Notes: generated by a model not told the origin, from the letters alone. A stretch of 64,000 bases of DNA from JACCZR01 sp963844805 (GCA_963844805.1 CAWJPU010000013.1:124001-188000), one strand, 5' to 3'. Positions 28,183-38,894 are shown, counted from the stretch's first letter. Translations and numbers: made by a program.

Positions 28183-28730
28183 ATGTTCGCCGTGTCGCTG
28201 CGGTCAGGCTCTCATCGCCTCGGGCCGGACAACGCGACCCTCGCGGTGCACACCGGCCGGGCGGGGGCGGCGGCCAAGGCCGGCCACGACCTGGTCATGC
28301 ACGTGACGTCCTGGGAGGCGACCCTGGACGTGGGCGAGCGAGCCCGCGGACACGACGATGGAGCTGACGGCCGACGCCACCTCGCTGCGGGTGCAGGAGG
28401 GCACCGGCGGGATGCAGGAGCTGGGCGACGACGACGTCGCGAACATCCACCAGACGATCGACGAGGAGGTGCTCATGCGCCGAGACATCGAGTTCCGGTC
28501 CACCCACGTGCGCGAGGCGCCCTGGGGGGCTCACCGTCGAGGGAGAGCTGACGCTGGTGGGCAGGACCGAGCCGATCTCCTTCGACCTCGCCGTCGGCGA
28601 CGCGGGGGAGCTCAGCGCGAGGGCCGTGGTCTCGCAGCCCGACTGGGGCATGAAGCCATACTCCACCCTGTTCGGCGCGCTGAAGGTGCACGAGGACGTC
28701 GAGGTCGTCTTCGAGGGTCAGTCGCGGTAG
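28183..28730 (+). CDS. YceI-family protein (two frameshifts)
   Basis: YceI proteins are lipocalin-like beta barrels that bind isoprenoid or lipid ligands. The pieces run SGSHRLGPDNATLAVHTG and AKAGHDLVMHVTSWEATLDV, then a shift near 28339 to MELTADATSLRVQEG and RRDIEFRSTHVREAP, then a shift near 28528 to VEGELTLVGRTEPISFDL and VSQPDWGMKPYSTLFGALKV, the family signature end. ATG 28183 lies 27 bases from the divergent coxG start. No signal peptide is seen, so a cytoplasmic location is likely. The 3' end overlaps the convergent gene by about 13 bases. Confidence 0.75.
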
Positions 28731-29180
28731 ACCGTCTGAGCGTCGAGGCCGCCCTCGACCCCCGGCGGCAGCGCGCCCGTGCCGTGCGCGTACAGGGCGA
28801 CGTCCTCCACCGTCTTCACCCGCGTCTGGTCGCTGCCGTCGCCGGCGACCCACGAGCCGCGCGTCCACTCGACCTTGTCAGGGTCGGTCTCGAGCGCCAT
28901 CGCCGCCAGCAGCCGGCCCTTGTCGCGGATCTTCGCCGTGGCGCTGCTGATCGCCGCGGGAGCCCCGTCGGACGGGCTGGTGTTGTAGCCGTGGCCGGTG
29001 CCGAAGCGGTTCGTGTCCGCGCAGACCACCTTGACGTCCAGCGGCGGGAACACCGAGCTCGCGCGCCACCAGCTCCGCGTACTGGGACTCCTTGCCGTCG
29101 GAGTCGGTGGTGAGACTGAGCACCATCTTCCCCGTCGGGTGGACGCGCAGGAACACCGCGCGGTAAGCCTCGTCCGTCAC
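28718..29180 (-). CDS. Free-standing fragment of a xanthine/CO dehydrogenase molybdopterin subunit
   Basis: About 153 residues across one shift near 29055. It begins VFLRVHPTGKMVLSLTTDSD and KESQYAELVARELG, then DVKVVCADTNRFGTGHGYN, KIRDKGRLLAAMALETDPDK, ending PGVEGGLDAQTVYRD. This is colinear with one internal segment of the adjacent coxL (LRVHPSGKAVVSISAQTQ to MEGGLDGQVIYD) and nothing before or after it. The active-site Gln and Gly residues of the coxL copy (QGQGHE) are replaced by DGKESQ. It has its own GTG start overlapping the stop of the 60-residue gene upstream. It could be a regulatory or structural paralogue or a remnant. Confidence 0.6.
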
Positions 29181-29359
29181 TGATTCTCCTCCTCTTGCTC
29201 GGGGTCGCTGCCCGCCGCCGCGAGTCGTTGGCGCTCCTGATGAGCGGTCAGCGCGTTGTGCTCCTCCAGCTCGCAGAAGGCCGGGCGCGGGCCGCCGAGC
29301 GGGTTCGGCGGCGCGGCGGGACGCTCGCAGCCCGGGTAGATGCAGGTCGCGTCAGCCAT
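29177..29359 (-). CDS. 60-residue Cys/His protein in the cox locus
   Basis: Begins ADATCIYPGCERPAAPP and continues PAFCELEEHNALTAHQERQR. The spacing C-x4-C, then C and H, resembles a short zinc-binding motif that I associate with various actinobacterial proteins, where it usually occurs as part of longer products. Here it stands alone. ATG 29359 overlaps the coxE stop (ATGGCTGA) and its own stop overlaps the next start as GTGA, so it is embedded in the cox operon. Role unknown. Confidence 0.55.
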   Translation of the reverse strand: MADATCIYPGCERPAAPPNPLGGPRPAFCELEEHNALTAHQERQRLAAAGSDPEQEEENQ

Positions 29360-30686
29360 CGGCGGGCCCCCACCCCGGCTCCGTCTTGCCCCGGCTCGGC
29401 CCGTAGCCGCTCGGCATCGCGACCGAGCTGCCCGGCACCGGCGTGGCGCTGGCCCAGGGCTCGGGCTCGTCGGGCTCCGGCGGGTGGCGGTGCGGGTTCC
29501 GCGGGGATGTCGGCCCCGATCGCGTCGACCACCTCGCGCAGAGCCTCGAAGCTGTGACCGCTGACCAGCGCGTCGCAGTGCTCCAGCGCCGCGACCATCC
29601 CGCCGGCCCGGACCGAGAAGGTGCTCGCGCCGGCGCGGGGGTTGACCCACACGACCCGGTGGGCCAGCCGCGCGAGCCGCTCCATCTCGCGCCCCACCAG
29701 GGAGGGATCGTCGCGCTCCCAGCCGTCGGACAGGATCACCACCACCGCGCCGCGGGCCATGCCCCGCCGGCCGTGCAGGTCGTTGAACTGCTTCAGGGCG
29801 GAGCCGATCCGGGTCCCGCTCGACCAGTCGGGCGCGGCCGCGGCCGCGCGCTGGATCGCCCGCTCGGGGTTGCGGGCGCGCAGCGCGCGGGTCAGGCGGG
29901 TGAGGCGGGTGGCGAAGGCGAACGCCTCGGCGTTGGGACCCGCGCCCGCCGCGCAGGTCAGGAACTGCAGGTAGGCGCGGGCATAGGGCTCCATCGAGCC
30001 GGAGATGTCGCACAGCATCACCAGCCGCCGTCGGCAGGATCCGCCGGCGGCGGTGGGACAGGCGGGCCGGGTCGCCGCCGGTGCGCAGGCTCGCCCGCAG
30101 GGTGCGGCGCATGTCGATCTCGCGGCCGTGGCGGGCGCGCTCGCGGCGGCGGGTGCGCCGCACGGGGGTGGCGAGCCGCAGGCGGGACATCAGCCGGTAG
30201 AGCTGCGCCAGCTCGTGCGGCTCCAGGGCGTCGAAGCTCTTGCCGGCGAGCCGCTCCTCGGCGCTGGCCACGGCGACCGGGACCTCGAGCTCGTCGCCCT
30301 CCTCGCCCTCCTGGCGCGCCGCCGCGGAGCTCACGCCGAGGCCGGTCTCGCCGGAGACAGTGCCCTCGCCCACCGGGCGCCGGTCGGCGGCGGCCCCGGC
30401 GGTCGCCTGCTCGGCGCCGGGCGGCGGCCGCCGCCTCCTGGCCCCCGAACACGGCCGCGAAGACGGTGTCGAACGCCTTCACCTGCGACTGGTCGGTCAC
30501 GAACACGCCCCGCGCCGTCCAGTACAGCCTGCGCCGGGACACCGGGCGCACCAGCGCGAGCGCCCGGGCGAACTCGGCGGGCCGCTCCGGGGTCATGGGC
30601 AACCCGGCGTCGTGGAGCCGCCGGCCCAGCGCCCCGGCCAGCGGCGGCAGGTCGAGCTCGACCGTCTCCACTCCGAAGTCAGTCAC
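29353..30686 (-). CDS. coxE: CoxE-like von Willebrand factor A domain protein (frameshifted)
   Basis: CoxE acts with the MoxR-type ATPase CoxD in maturing the Mo-Cu cluster of CO dehydrogenase. N-terminus: VETVELDLPPLAGALGRRLH, PMTPERPAEFARALALV, then after a shift near 30425 EERLAGKSFDALEPHELAQL and RLATPVRRTRRRERARHG. After a further shift the VWA core has the metal site MMLCDISGSMEPYA, GTRIGSALKQFNDL and VVVILSDGWERDD. A third shift near 29500 gives the Pro/Glu-rich end GYGPSRGKTEPGWGPADG with TGA at 29353. GTG start overlaps the coxD stop. Confidence 0.8.
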
Positions 30687-31584
30687 CGCTGCGCACGAGC
30701 TGCTCCAGGCCGCCCGCGCGGATCACCTCCTGGTCCTCGTCGTACTTGATCACCGACCCCAGCGTGCGGTCGGCGGCCGCGGCGTCGAGCCGGTCCACTC
30801 CGAGCAGGCTCAGGGCCGCGAGCCAGTCGATCGCCTCGGCGATGCCGGGCGGCTTCTGCACATCGCTGTCACGCATGCGCGAGACCGCGTCGGCCACCTG
30901 GACCGCCAGCGTCTCGGAGGCGCCCTTCACCCGCCGGCGCACGATCTCCACCTCGCGCTGCGGGGTGGGGTAGTGGATCCAGTGGTACAGGCAGCGGCGC
31001 TTGACCGCATCGTGCAGGTCGCGGGTCCGGTTGGAGGTCAGCACGATGACCGGCGGGTGGGTGGCGACCACGGTGCCGAGCTCGGGGATCGTCACCCGCG
31101 CCTCGGCCAGCAGCTCGAGCAGGAAGGCCTCGAAGTCGTCGTCGGCGCGGTCGATCTCGTCGATCAGCAACACGGCGGGGCGGGGCCCGGGGTGCTCGAG
31201 CGCACGCAGCAGCGGGCGGCTCAGCAGGTAGTCACGGCCGAACAGCGTCTCCTCGGTGAGCGGCTCGTCGCCCGCGTCGGCCAGCCGGATGCTCAGCAGC
31301 TGGCGCGGGTAGTTCCACTCGTACAGGGCCTCCGCCGCGTCGATCCCCTCGTAGCACTGAAGGCGGATCAGCGGGGTGTCGAGCACGGCGGCCAGCGACC
31401 GCGCGGCCTCCGTCTTGCCCACCCCGGCCTCGCCCTCCAGCAGCAGCGGCTGGGGCAAGCGGAGGCTGAGGAACATGGAGGTGGCCAGCCCCTCGTCGAC
31501 CAGGTAGTCCACCGCGCCCAGGCGCTGGGCCAGCGTTTCGACGTCGGGCACCAGCCGTCCGACCTCCTCGGCGGCCTCGCTCAT
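30679..31584 (-). CDS. coxD: CoxD-like MoxR-family AAA+ ATPase
   Basis: 301-residue AAA+ ATPase of the MoxR group. Walker A is LEGEAGVGKTEAARSLA, Walker B is VLLIDEIDRADDDFEAFL, sensor 1 is VIVLTSNRTRDLHDAVKRRC. In the form I CO dehydrogenase system, CoxD with CoxE is needed to build the [CuSMoO2] active site. ATG 31584 overlaps the upstream stop as ATGA and the stop overlaps coxE, so the gene is in the middle of the cox operon. No frameshift seen. Confidence 0.85.
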   Translation of the reverse strand: MSEAAEEVGRLVPDVETLAQRLGAVDYLVDEGLATSMFLSLRLPQPLLLEGEAGVGKTEAARSLAAVLDTPLIRLQCYEGIDAAEALYEWNYPRQLLSIRLADAGDEPLTEETLFGRDYLLSRPLLRALEHPGPRPAVLLIDEIDRADDDFEAFLLELLAEARVTIPELGTVVATHPPVIVLTSNRTRDLHDAVKRRCLYHWIHYPTPQREVEIVRRRVKGASETLAVQVADAVSRMRDSDVQKPPGIAEAIDWLAALSLLGVDRLDAAAADRTLGSVIKYDEDQEVIRAGGLEQLVRSGD

Positions 31585-32174
31585 CGGGCGAGCACCGCCC
31601 GGTAGTCCTCGGGCGTGTCCACGTCGAGGGGATCGGGCCCGCGACCGGCACGCGCGCCACCTCGCCGGCTCGCTGGTCGAGCAGCCGCCAGACCCCCTTG
31701 TCGCCGTGCAGGGCCGCGAGGTCGCCGAACATGCCGCGCGCGAAGGCGATCGGGTGGCCCGGCCCGTCGTCGTAGGCACACAGAGCCAGCGGCGCCTCGC
31801 CGCGGCCCGCCGAGCAGCGCCTTCACGGCGCCGGCGGTCACGCCGGGCTGGTCGCCGAGCATCAGCACCAGCAGCTCGCAGCGCGGGTCGACCGTCCCAA
31901 GCGCTGCTGCGATCGAGGACGAGCACCCCTCGCCGAAGTCGTCGTTGACCACCACGTCGGTGCCGGCGAGGTCCACCCGCGCCCGGACCTCGTCCGCCGC
32001 GCCGCCGATGGCCACGATCGTCTGGTCGAAGGCACACGCGCGCGCGGTGTTCACCACGTGGCCCAGCAGCGTCCCGTCGCCGTAGGGCAGTAGCTGTTTC
32101 GGGCGCCCCAGGCGACTGGAGCCTCCCGCGCCGAGCACCAGCCCGGCGGTGAAGGGGTCAGTCTCCGGGGACAC
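31581..32174 (-). CDS. mocA: MocA-like molybdenum cofactor nucleotidyltransferase (two compensating frameshifts)
   Basis: NTP-transferase of the MobA/MocA type. The nucleotide loop is GLVLGAGGSSRLGRPKQLLP, followed by VNDDFGEGCSSSIAAALG and LLVLMLGDQPGVTAGAVKAL. Frame changes near 31815 and 31640 compensate each other; between them the other frame reads GHPIAFARGMFGDLAALHG and GDKGVWRLLDQ, as expected for the family, and the end DPLDVDTPEDYRAVLA is back in the first frame. Form I CO dehydrogenase uses molybdopterin cytosine dinucleotide, which MocA-type enzymes make. Start GTG 32174 overlaps the XdhC-YHS gene by 17 bases. Confidence 0.8.
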   Translation of the reverse strand: MSPETDPFTAGLVLGAGGSSRLGRPKQLLPYGDGTLLGHVVNTARACAFDQTIVAIGGAADEVRARVDLAGTDVVVNDDFGEGCSSSIAAALGTVDPRCELLVLMLGDQPGVTAGAVKALLGGPRRGAAGSVCLRRRAGPPDRLRARHVRRPRGPARRQGGLAAARPASRRGGARAGRGPDPLDVDTPEDYRAVLAR

Positions 32175-33080
32175 GCTCGTGCTGCCGCAGGAACTCGGCC
32201 CGGCAGCCCTCCGAGCAGAACCAGACCGTCTCGCCGTCGTGCTCCACCGAAACCGTGCCCGGGACGGCGGCGACCGTCATGCCGCAGACGGGGTCGACCG
32301 CGGTGGCCGCAGGTGCCGAGGCCGGCGCCTCGGCCCCGGCGCGCCGCACGGCGACGACCTTGGCGAGGATCGACAGCGCGATCTCCGCGGGCGTGCGTGC
32401 GCCCAGGTCGAGCCCGGCGGGCACGTCGATCCGGGCGAGAAGGTCGTCGGGCACGCCGTCGCCGCGCAGCTCCCCGAGCACGCCGTCGCCGCGCTTGCGG
32501 CTGGCCACCAGGCCCACGTACGGGAGGCCGGCCTCCAGCCCAGCGCGCAGGGCGCCGAGCTCGTCGCGGCCGTGCGCGGCCACCACCAGCGCCAGGTCCT
32601 CGGCCTGGGGATCGAGCGCGTCGCCGTCGGCCGGAACGGCGTCCAGCCCGAGCTCGGACCCGAGGTGCCGCAGCGCGGCGGCCACCGGCGTCTCGCCGAC
32701 CACCAGCACGCGAGGGTCGGGCAGCATCGGCTCGAGGAAGATCTCGATCGCCCCGCCCGACAGGCACGGGTTCTCCACCGTCACCGAGCCGTCCTCGCTG
32801 GCCACCTCACGCCCCTCGGGGCCGATGTCGTCGTCGCCGAAGGGAAGGATCCTGAGCAGGACCGCCTCGCCGCTGCGCATGGCTTCCAGCGAGTAGGCCC
32901 GCACGCTGTGCTCCGCGCAAGCGCCGCCCACGAAGCCCTCGATCGTCCCGTCGGCCAGCACCAGCGCGACGTTGCCGGCCTCCACGCTGGTGGGGCTCTG
33001 AGCCCGCACCACGGTCGCGGCGGCGAACTCCTCCCGCTGCGCGGCGAGCTCCTGCGCCCGCCGGGCCATGTGGGCGGGCA

Positions 33081-33084
<4 letters not shown>
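32158..33084 (-). CDS. XdhC/CoxF-family maturation protein fused to a C-terminal YHS domain
   Basis: 308 residues. The N-terminal and middle parts are XdhC/CoxI-like: REEFAAATVVRAQSPTSVEA, GTIEGFVGGACAEHSVRA, a Rossmann-like part (PRVLVVGETPVAAALRHL, LALVVAAHGRDELGALRA) and GLDLGARTPAEIALSILAK. XdhC proteins deliver or protect the sulfurated Mo cofactor. After an Ala-rich linker the last 45 residues form a YHS domain, DPVCGMTVAAVPG and VWFCSEGCRAEFLRQHE, with three Cys able to bind metal. The ATG pair at 33084 overlaps the coxL stop. The YHS addition suggests a metal, perhaps copper, role in assembling the Mo-Cu site; that is inference. Confidence 0.8.
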
Positions 33085-35468
<2,384 letters not shown>

Positions 35469-35470
35469 GC

Positions 35471-35950
35471 TCAGACCTCCCGCGTCGCGTCGGCCTGGTG
35501 CTCGGCGGCCCAGCGGATGGCCGCGACGATGTTCTTGTAGCCGGTGCAGCGGCATATGGCGCCGGAGATCGCGGTGCGGATCTCCTCCTCGGTCGGATCG
35601 GGGTTCTCGTCCAGCAGCGCCCGCCCGGTCATCAGCATCCCCGGCGTGCAGAAGCCGCACTGCAGCGCGTGGTGCTCGTGGAAGCCCTCCTGGACCGGGT
35701 CGAGCCGGCCGTTGGTCTGCAGCCCCTCCACCGTCCGGATCTCGTGGCCGTCGCACATCGCGGCGAGCACGGTGCACGACTTGACCGGCTTGCCGTCCAT
35801 CAGCACCACGCAGGCACCGCAGTTGGAGGTGTCGCAGCCCCAGTGGGTGCCCGTCTTGCCCAGCGTCTCGCGGATGAAGTGCACGAGCAGCTGGCGCGGC
35901 TCGATGTCCGCTGAGACCGGCTCGCCGTTCACCGTCATCGAAACGTTCAA
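35471..35950 (-). CDS. coxS: CO dehydrogenase small subunit, two [2Fe-2S] clusters
   Basis: 159 residues. The plant-type cluster motif GCDTSNCGACVVLMDG with a final Cys in VKSCTVLA binds one [2Fe-2S]; the C-terminal pair CGFCTPGM and CRCTGYKN binds the proximal cluster. It passes electrons from the Mo site in CoxL to FAD in CoxM. I choose TTG 35950, because AGGAGG lies seven bases upstream in the end of coxM; ATG 35938 is an in-frame alternative that would lose MNLN and the ideal spacing. Confidence 0.95.
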   Translation of the reverse strand: MNVSMTVNGEPVSADIEPRQLLVHFIRETLGKTGTHWGCDTSNCGACVVLMDGKPVKSCTVLAAMCDGHEIRTVEGLQTNGRLDPVQEGFHEHHALQCGFCTPGMLMTGRALLDENPDPTEEEIRTAISGAICRCTGYKNIVAAIRWAAEHQADATREV

Positions 35951-35952
35951 GT

Positions 35953-36828
35953 TCAGGCCTCCTGTTGCAGAGCGCGCGCAGCCGAGCGGCGCAGCGCGCG
36001 TTGGGTGAGCACGCCGGCAAGGTGGCGCTTGTAGTCGACCGGGCCGCGGCCGTCGGCGGCGGGCGAGCAGTCCTCGGACGCGATCTCGCCCGCCTGTGCA
36101 AACAGCTCCTCCGACGGCGGCTGGTCCCGCAGAAGCTCCTCGGCCCGGGTCAGGTGGATAGTGGTCATCCCCACCGCGCTGAGCGCCACCCCCGCGTCGG
36201 CGATCCTGCCGCCGTCGATCCACACCGCGGCGGAGGCGGCGGCGATGGCCCAGTCGCCCGCGCGGCGCTCGACCTTCTCGTGCGCGCTGCCCGCGCCCGG
36301 GCGAACAGGCAGGCGGACCTCGGTGAGCATCTCGCCGGCACCCACCGCGGTCGTGAACGGGCCGACGTGGAAGTCCTCCATGCCCACCACGCGCTCGCCG
36401 CCGCCGCCGCGGATGACCACCCGCGCCTTCGCCGCCGAGCACGCCGCCGAGAGATCCTCGGCGGCGTCGGCCTGGCACAGCGAGCCGCCGATCGTGCCGC
36501 GGTTGCGCACCACGGGGTCGGCGATCACGTCCTCCGCGTCGTGGAAGACCCCGAAGTACCGCCCCAGCAGCTCGGACCTCAGGAGGTCGGCGTGGCGAGT
36601 CATCGCCCCTATCCGGATCTCGCCGTCCGTCTCGCGGATGTAGTCGAGCTCGGCGAGCTCGTTGATGTCGATCAGGTGCTCGGGCGTCGCCAGCCGCAGC
36701 TTCATCATCGGCAGCAGGCTGTGGCCGCCGGCGATCAGCCGTGCCTCCGGGCCGTGGCGCTCGAGCGCGGCGATCGCGCCCTCCACGCTGGTCGCCCGCT
36801 CGTACTCGAATGGCGCCGGGGTCTGCAC
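35953..36828 (-). CDS. coxM: CO dehydrogenase medium subunit, FAD binding
   Basis: 291-residue FAD subunit of the vanillyl-alcohol-oxidase fold type found in xanthine and CO dehydrogenases. FAD pyrophosphate motifs AGGHSLLPMMKLRLA and TIGGSLCQADAAEDL are present; in canonical form the latter begins G-T-I-G-G-S. It accepts electrons from CoxS and passes them to the quinone pool. GTG 36828 lies 15 bases after the stop of the last small membrane protein, so coxMSL is probably read with that array. Confidence 0.9.
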   Translation of the reverse strand: MQTPAPFEYERATSVEGAIAALERHGPEARLIAGGHSLLPMMKLRLATPEHLIDINELAELDYIRETDGEIRIGAMTRHADLLRSELLGRYFGVFHDAEDVIADPVVRNRGTIGGSLCQADAAEDLSAACSAAKARVVIRGGGGERVVGMEDFHVGPFTTAVGAGEMLTEVRLPVRPGAGSAHEKVERRAGDWAIAAASAAVWIDGGRIADAGVALSAVGMTTIHLTRAEELLRDQPPSEELFAQAGEIASEDCSPAADGRGPVDYKRHLAGVLTQRALRRSAARALQQEA

Positions 36829-36843
36829 TCGGTCCCCTTCGGC

Positions 36844-37449
36844 TCAGGAGCGACTCGGGAGCCGCTTGCGCGGGGCGCCGATGTCGTCGCGCTGTTCGTA
36901 TTGGACGGGAGCGTCGGAGCCGATGACCGGCGACCCCGGGAGCCGCTCGGGGCTCTCGTGGCGGACGGACGGGTACAACTGCCGCGCGGCCAGGCTGCGG
37001 CCTTCCACGTCCCTCAGCACCCCGGCGCCGGGGCTGGCGGCCGCGATCGGCGCCTCGCGGCCCAGGCGCGCGAGCGTGAGCGTGCCCCGCGTGTAGACCT
37101 CGCCGATCCGCGGTGGCTCCACCTCCGTGCTCTCGGGGAAGTCGCGCAGGCCCGCGGCGGCCGCGCCCGGGTAGACGCTCTCGACCAGGCCCATGGCGTC
37201 CTGGAGGCCGGCCTTCTTGACCAGCAGCCCCTCGAGCAGGTTCACGCCGGCGTCGAGCTGGCCGTTGATGGACGTGACGATGCCGTTGACCGGCTCGCTC
37301 TTCTCGACCAGCTCGTTCACGCCCCGGATGACGTCGTCGAGGCCGTCGCTGATCTTCCGCAGCGCGACGATCGTCGAGACGAGGTAGTACACGAGCGCCA
37401 GCACGATCAGGACGACCGCGACGATGAGGACGGCCCCGGCGGCGGTCAT
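36844..37449 (-). CDS. Membrane-anchored helical protein, array member 5 (longest)
   Basis: 201 residues. One membrane segment at about 5-30 (LIVAVVLIVLALVYYLVSTI), then a basic-polar helical region ISDGLDDVIRGVNELVEKSE and VNGIVTSINGQLDAGVNLLE, which aligns with the tail of member 3 (ISEGLATLESALDGV, LEGAVKAINAQFDVILGALP). The remaining hundred residues are polar with no recognised domain. ATG 37449 overlaps the stop of member 4 as ATGA. It ends 15 bases before coxM. I do not recognise the family; DUF948-like membrane-helix proteins are a loose comparison. Confidence 0.65.
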   Translation of the reverse strand: MTAAGAVLIVAVVLIVLALVYYLVSTIVALRKISDGLDDVIRGVNELVEKSEPVNGIVTSINGQLDAGVNLLEGLLVKKAGLQDAMGLVESVYPGAAAAGLRDFPESTEVEPPRIGEVYTRGTLTLARLGREAPIAAASPGAGVLRDVEGRSLAARQLYPSVRHESPERLPGSPVIGSDAPVQYEQRDDIGAPRKRLPSRS

Positions 37450-37712
37450 CGCTCGTCCGCGTCGTCGAGGATCACGTCCAGCGAGCCGCCGTAGTTGCCC
37501 AGGCCCGCCACCGTCTGCTTGACCTGCTCCTCGGTGGTGAGCAGCAGGGGCGCGGCGTCGAGGTCCTTGGAGCCGGCCGCGGCCACGCGGGAGATGCCCT
37601 CCACGGAGGGAACGATGCTCCGCGCGGCGTTCAGCACGTTGCGCAGCAACAGCACGACCACGGGAAGGATCACCAGGAGCAGCACGGCGTCGCCGATCCA
37701 CAGCAGGGTCAC
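37446..37712 (-). CDS. Membrane-anchored helical protein, array member 4
   Basis: 88 residues. N-terminal hydrophobic segment at about 6-24 (GDAVLLLVILPVVVLLLRNV), followed by a soluble tail (RSIVPSVEGISRVAAAG, EEQVKQTVAGLGNYGG) that is probably cytoplasmic if the charges after the membrane segment set the topology. GTG 37712 overlaps the stop of member 3 and its stop overlaps member 5, in the same four-base manner. Unrecognised family. Confidence 0.6.
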   Translation of the reverse strand: MTLLWIGDAVLLLVILPVVVLLLRNVLNAARSIVPSVEGISRVAAAGSKDLDAAPLLLTTEEQVKQTVAGLGNYGGSLDVILDDADER

Positions 37713-37984
37713 CGCGGCCTCCTCTCCGCGACGATCGCCGCCTTGCGCGCGATCTCCGGCAGGGCCCCGAGGATCACGTCGAACTGGGCGTTGATCGCCT
37801 TGACCGCGCCCTCGAGGGGGCGCAGGTGCTGGGACTCGACCCCGTCCAGAGCGGACTCGAGGGTGGCGAGCCCCTCGGAGATCTCGGTCAACCCGCGCCA
37901 GGCCAGGATCAGCGCGACCGCGAGCACGGCCACCACGACCACGGCGAGGATCACGCAGAGCACGATGAAGGTGTCGTTGCTCAC
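37709..37984 (-). CDS. Membrane-anchored helical protein, array member 3
   Basis: 91 residues. Membrane segment at about 5-29 (FIVLCVILAVVVVAVLAVAL), then a helical tail with regular hydrophobic spacing (LTEISEGLATLESALDGVES, EGAVKAINAQFDVILGALP) and a basic end. The tail is recognisably similar to that of member 5, which argues that the array arose by duplication. Start and stop both overlap neighbouring genes by four bases. Confidence 0.6.
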   Translation of the reverse strand: MSNDTFIVLCVILAVVVVAVLAVALILAWRGLTEISEGLATLESALDGVESQHLRPLEGAVKAINAQFDVILGALPEIARKAAIVAERRPR

Positions 37985-38268
37985 GTCTTGCCGAAACCGT
38001 CGGTGAGCGCGTTCATGTAGCCGTCCTGGACCACCGCCTCGTCGACGATCTCGGCGAGGACGGGCGCCGTGGCCTGCAGCTGCGGGATGTTCTCGGTGTT
38101 GCCCGCGACCTTGCCGGCGATGTCCAGCAGGCTCCGCACCGAGCGCTGGATGCGCGAGATGTGCACCAGCAGCATCACGAGCAGGACCGCGACGATGACC
38201 GCCGCGGCGACTCCGATGGACAGCGTGAGCGCCCGGTAGGTCTCGCTCGACGCCGCCAGCACCGTCAC
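37981..38268 (-). CDS. Membrane-anchored helical protein, array member 2
   Basis: 95 residues. A polar start, a membrane segment at about 16-37 (LSIGVAAAVIVAVLLVMLLV), then HISRIQRSVRSLLDIAGKVA and NTENIPQLQATAPVLAEIVD. The stretch N-T-E-N-I-P-Q-L-x-x-T looks conserved by design but I cannot name it. Overlaps both neighbours by four bases. Confidence 0.6.
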   Translation of the reverse strand: MTVLAASSETYRALTLSIGVAAAVIVAVLLVMLLVHISRIQRSVRSLLDIAGKVAGNTENIPQLQATAPVLAEIVDEAVVQDGYMNALTDGFGKT

Positions 38269-38507
38269 CTGCCTACAGCCACCTTTCGCAGCGCGCGCGC
38301 CGCGTGGAGGACCCGCACGCCGGAGTCGTTGATGCGTCCGACGCCGTGCAGCTCGTCGGTCTGGCGGCGGACCTGTTCGACGCCCTGCTCGGCCTCTCGG
38401 GCTTGGCGCGAGATCCGCATCGCGAGCGCGACGACGACGATCACGATGGCCGCCGCGACGAGGATCACGACCACTCCGAGCACCAGGCCTACGTCCCAGC
38501 CAGCCAT
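38265..38507 (-). CDS. Membrane-anchored helical protein, array member 1
   Basis: 80 residues, first gene of the five. Membrane segment at about 6-30 (VGLVLGVVVILVAAAIVIVV), then ISRQAREAEQGVEQVRRQTD, a short coil, and VRVLHAARALRKVAVG. Its ATG at 38507 marks the likely start of the transcription unit that runs into coxM; the promoter would lie in the 39-base gap to the acidic-protein gene or further upstream. Confidence 0.6.
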   Translation of the reverse strand: MAGWDVGLVLGVVVILVAAAIVIVVVALAMRISRQAREAEQGVEQVRRQTDELHGVGRINDSGVRVLHAARALRKVAVGR

Positions 38508-38546
38508 TGGTCGCAGACTAATCCGACGTTAGGAGGCTGTCCAGGG

Positions 38547-38894
38547 TCAAGCGGAGTCGGCGTCGGGCTTGCGCGGCGCGGCGCCGGCATCCTTGGTGTC
38601 GGGCTCGGCGCCCTCCGGCAGGTCGGGCCCGCCGTCCCTCGTGGCGTCGGCCTCGTCGCCACCGCTCGGGTCGATCCCGGCCTCGGTGGCGGGCTCGTCC
38701 GAGCCCGTCGTGCGACCCAGCACCGAGCTCTCCAGCTCGGGATCGTCGGGCAGCTTCTCCCGCGGCGCATCCGACCCGCCCAGGTCCGGAGGGACGACGC
38801 CCTCGTCCGCGGTCGCGCCCCACTCGCCCTTCTCGCGCGCCTCGGCCTCATCCGGCGTGGTGCCGCCGCGCTGCTCGCTCGGCTTCTCCGACAT
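38547..38894 (-). CDS. Acidic, low-complexity protein
   Basis: 115 residues rich in Asp, Glu, Gly, Pro and Ala with no hydrophobic core, probably disordered. ATG 38894 is preceded by GGAGGAG, a good ribosome-binding site, which is the main reason to accept it as a gene. It lies 39 bases upstream of the five-member membrane array on the same strand and may be the first gene of that transcript. No family recognised. Confidence 0.5.
   Translation of the reverse strand: MSEKPSEQRGGTTPDEAEAREKGEWGATADEGVVPPDLGGSDAPREKLPDDPELESSVLGRTTGSDEPATEAGIDPSGGDEADATRDGGPDLPEGAEPDTKDAGAAPRKPDADSA

Noticed and set aside
28718..29180. Frameshifted remnant of a full-length second coxL
   Set aside because: No coxL-like sequence continues on either side in any frame; the neighbouring genes are complete and overlap it, so it starts and ends as a separate short gene.
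36844..37449. Mce-type or chemoreceptor protein
   Set aside because: Only a membrane segment and a helical tail are visible; no MCE domain, HAMP or signalling hairpin.
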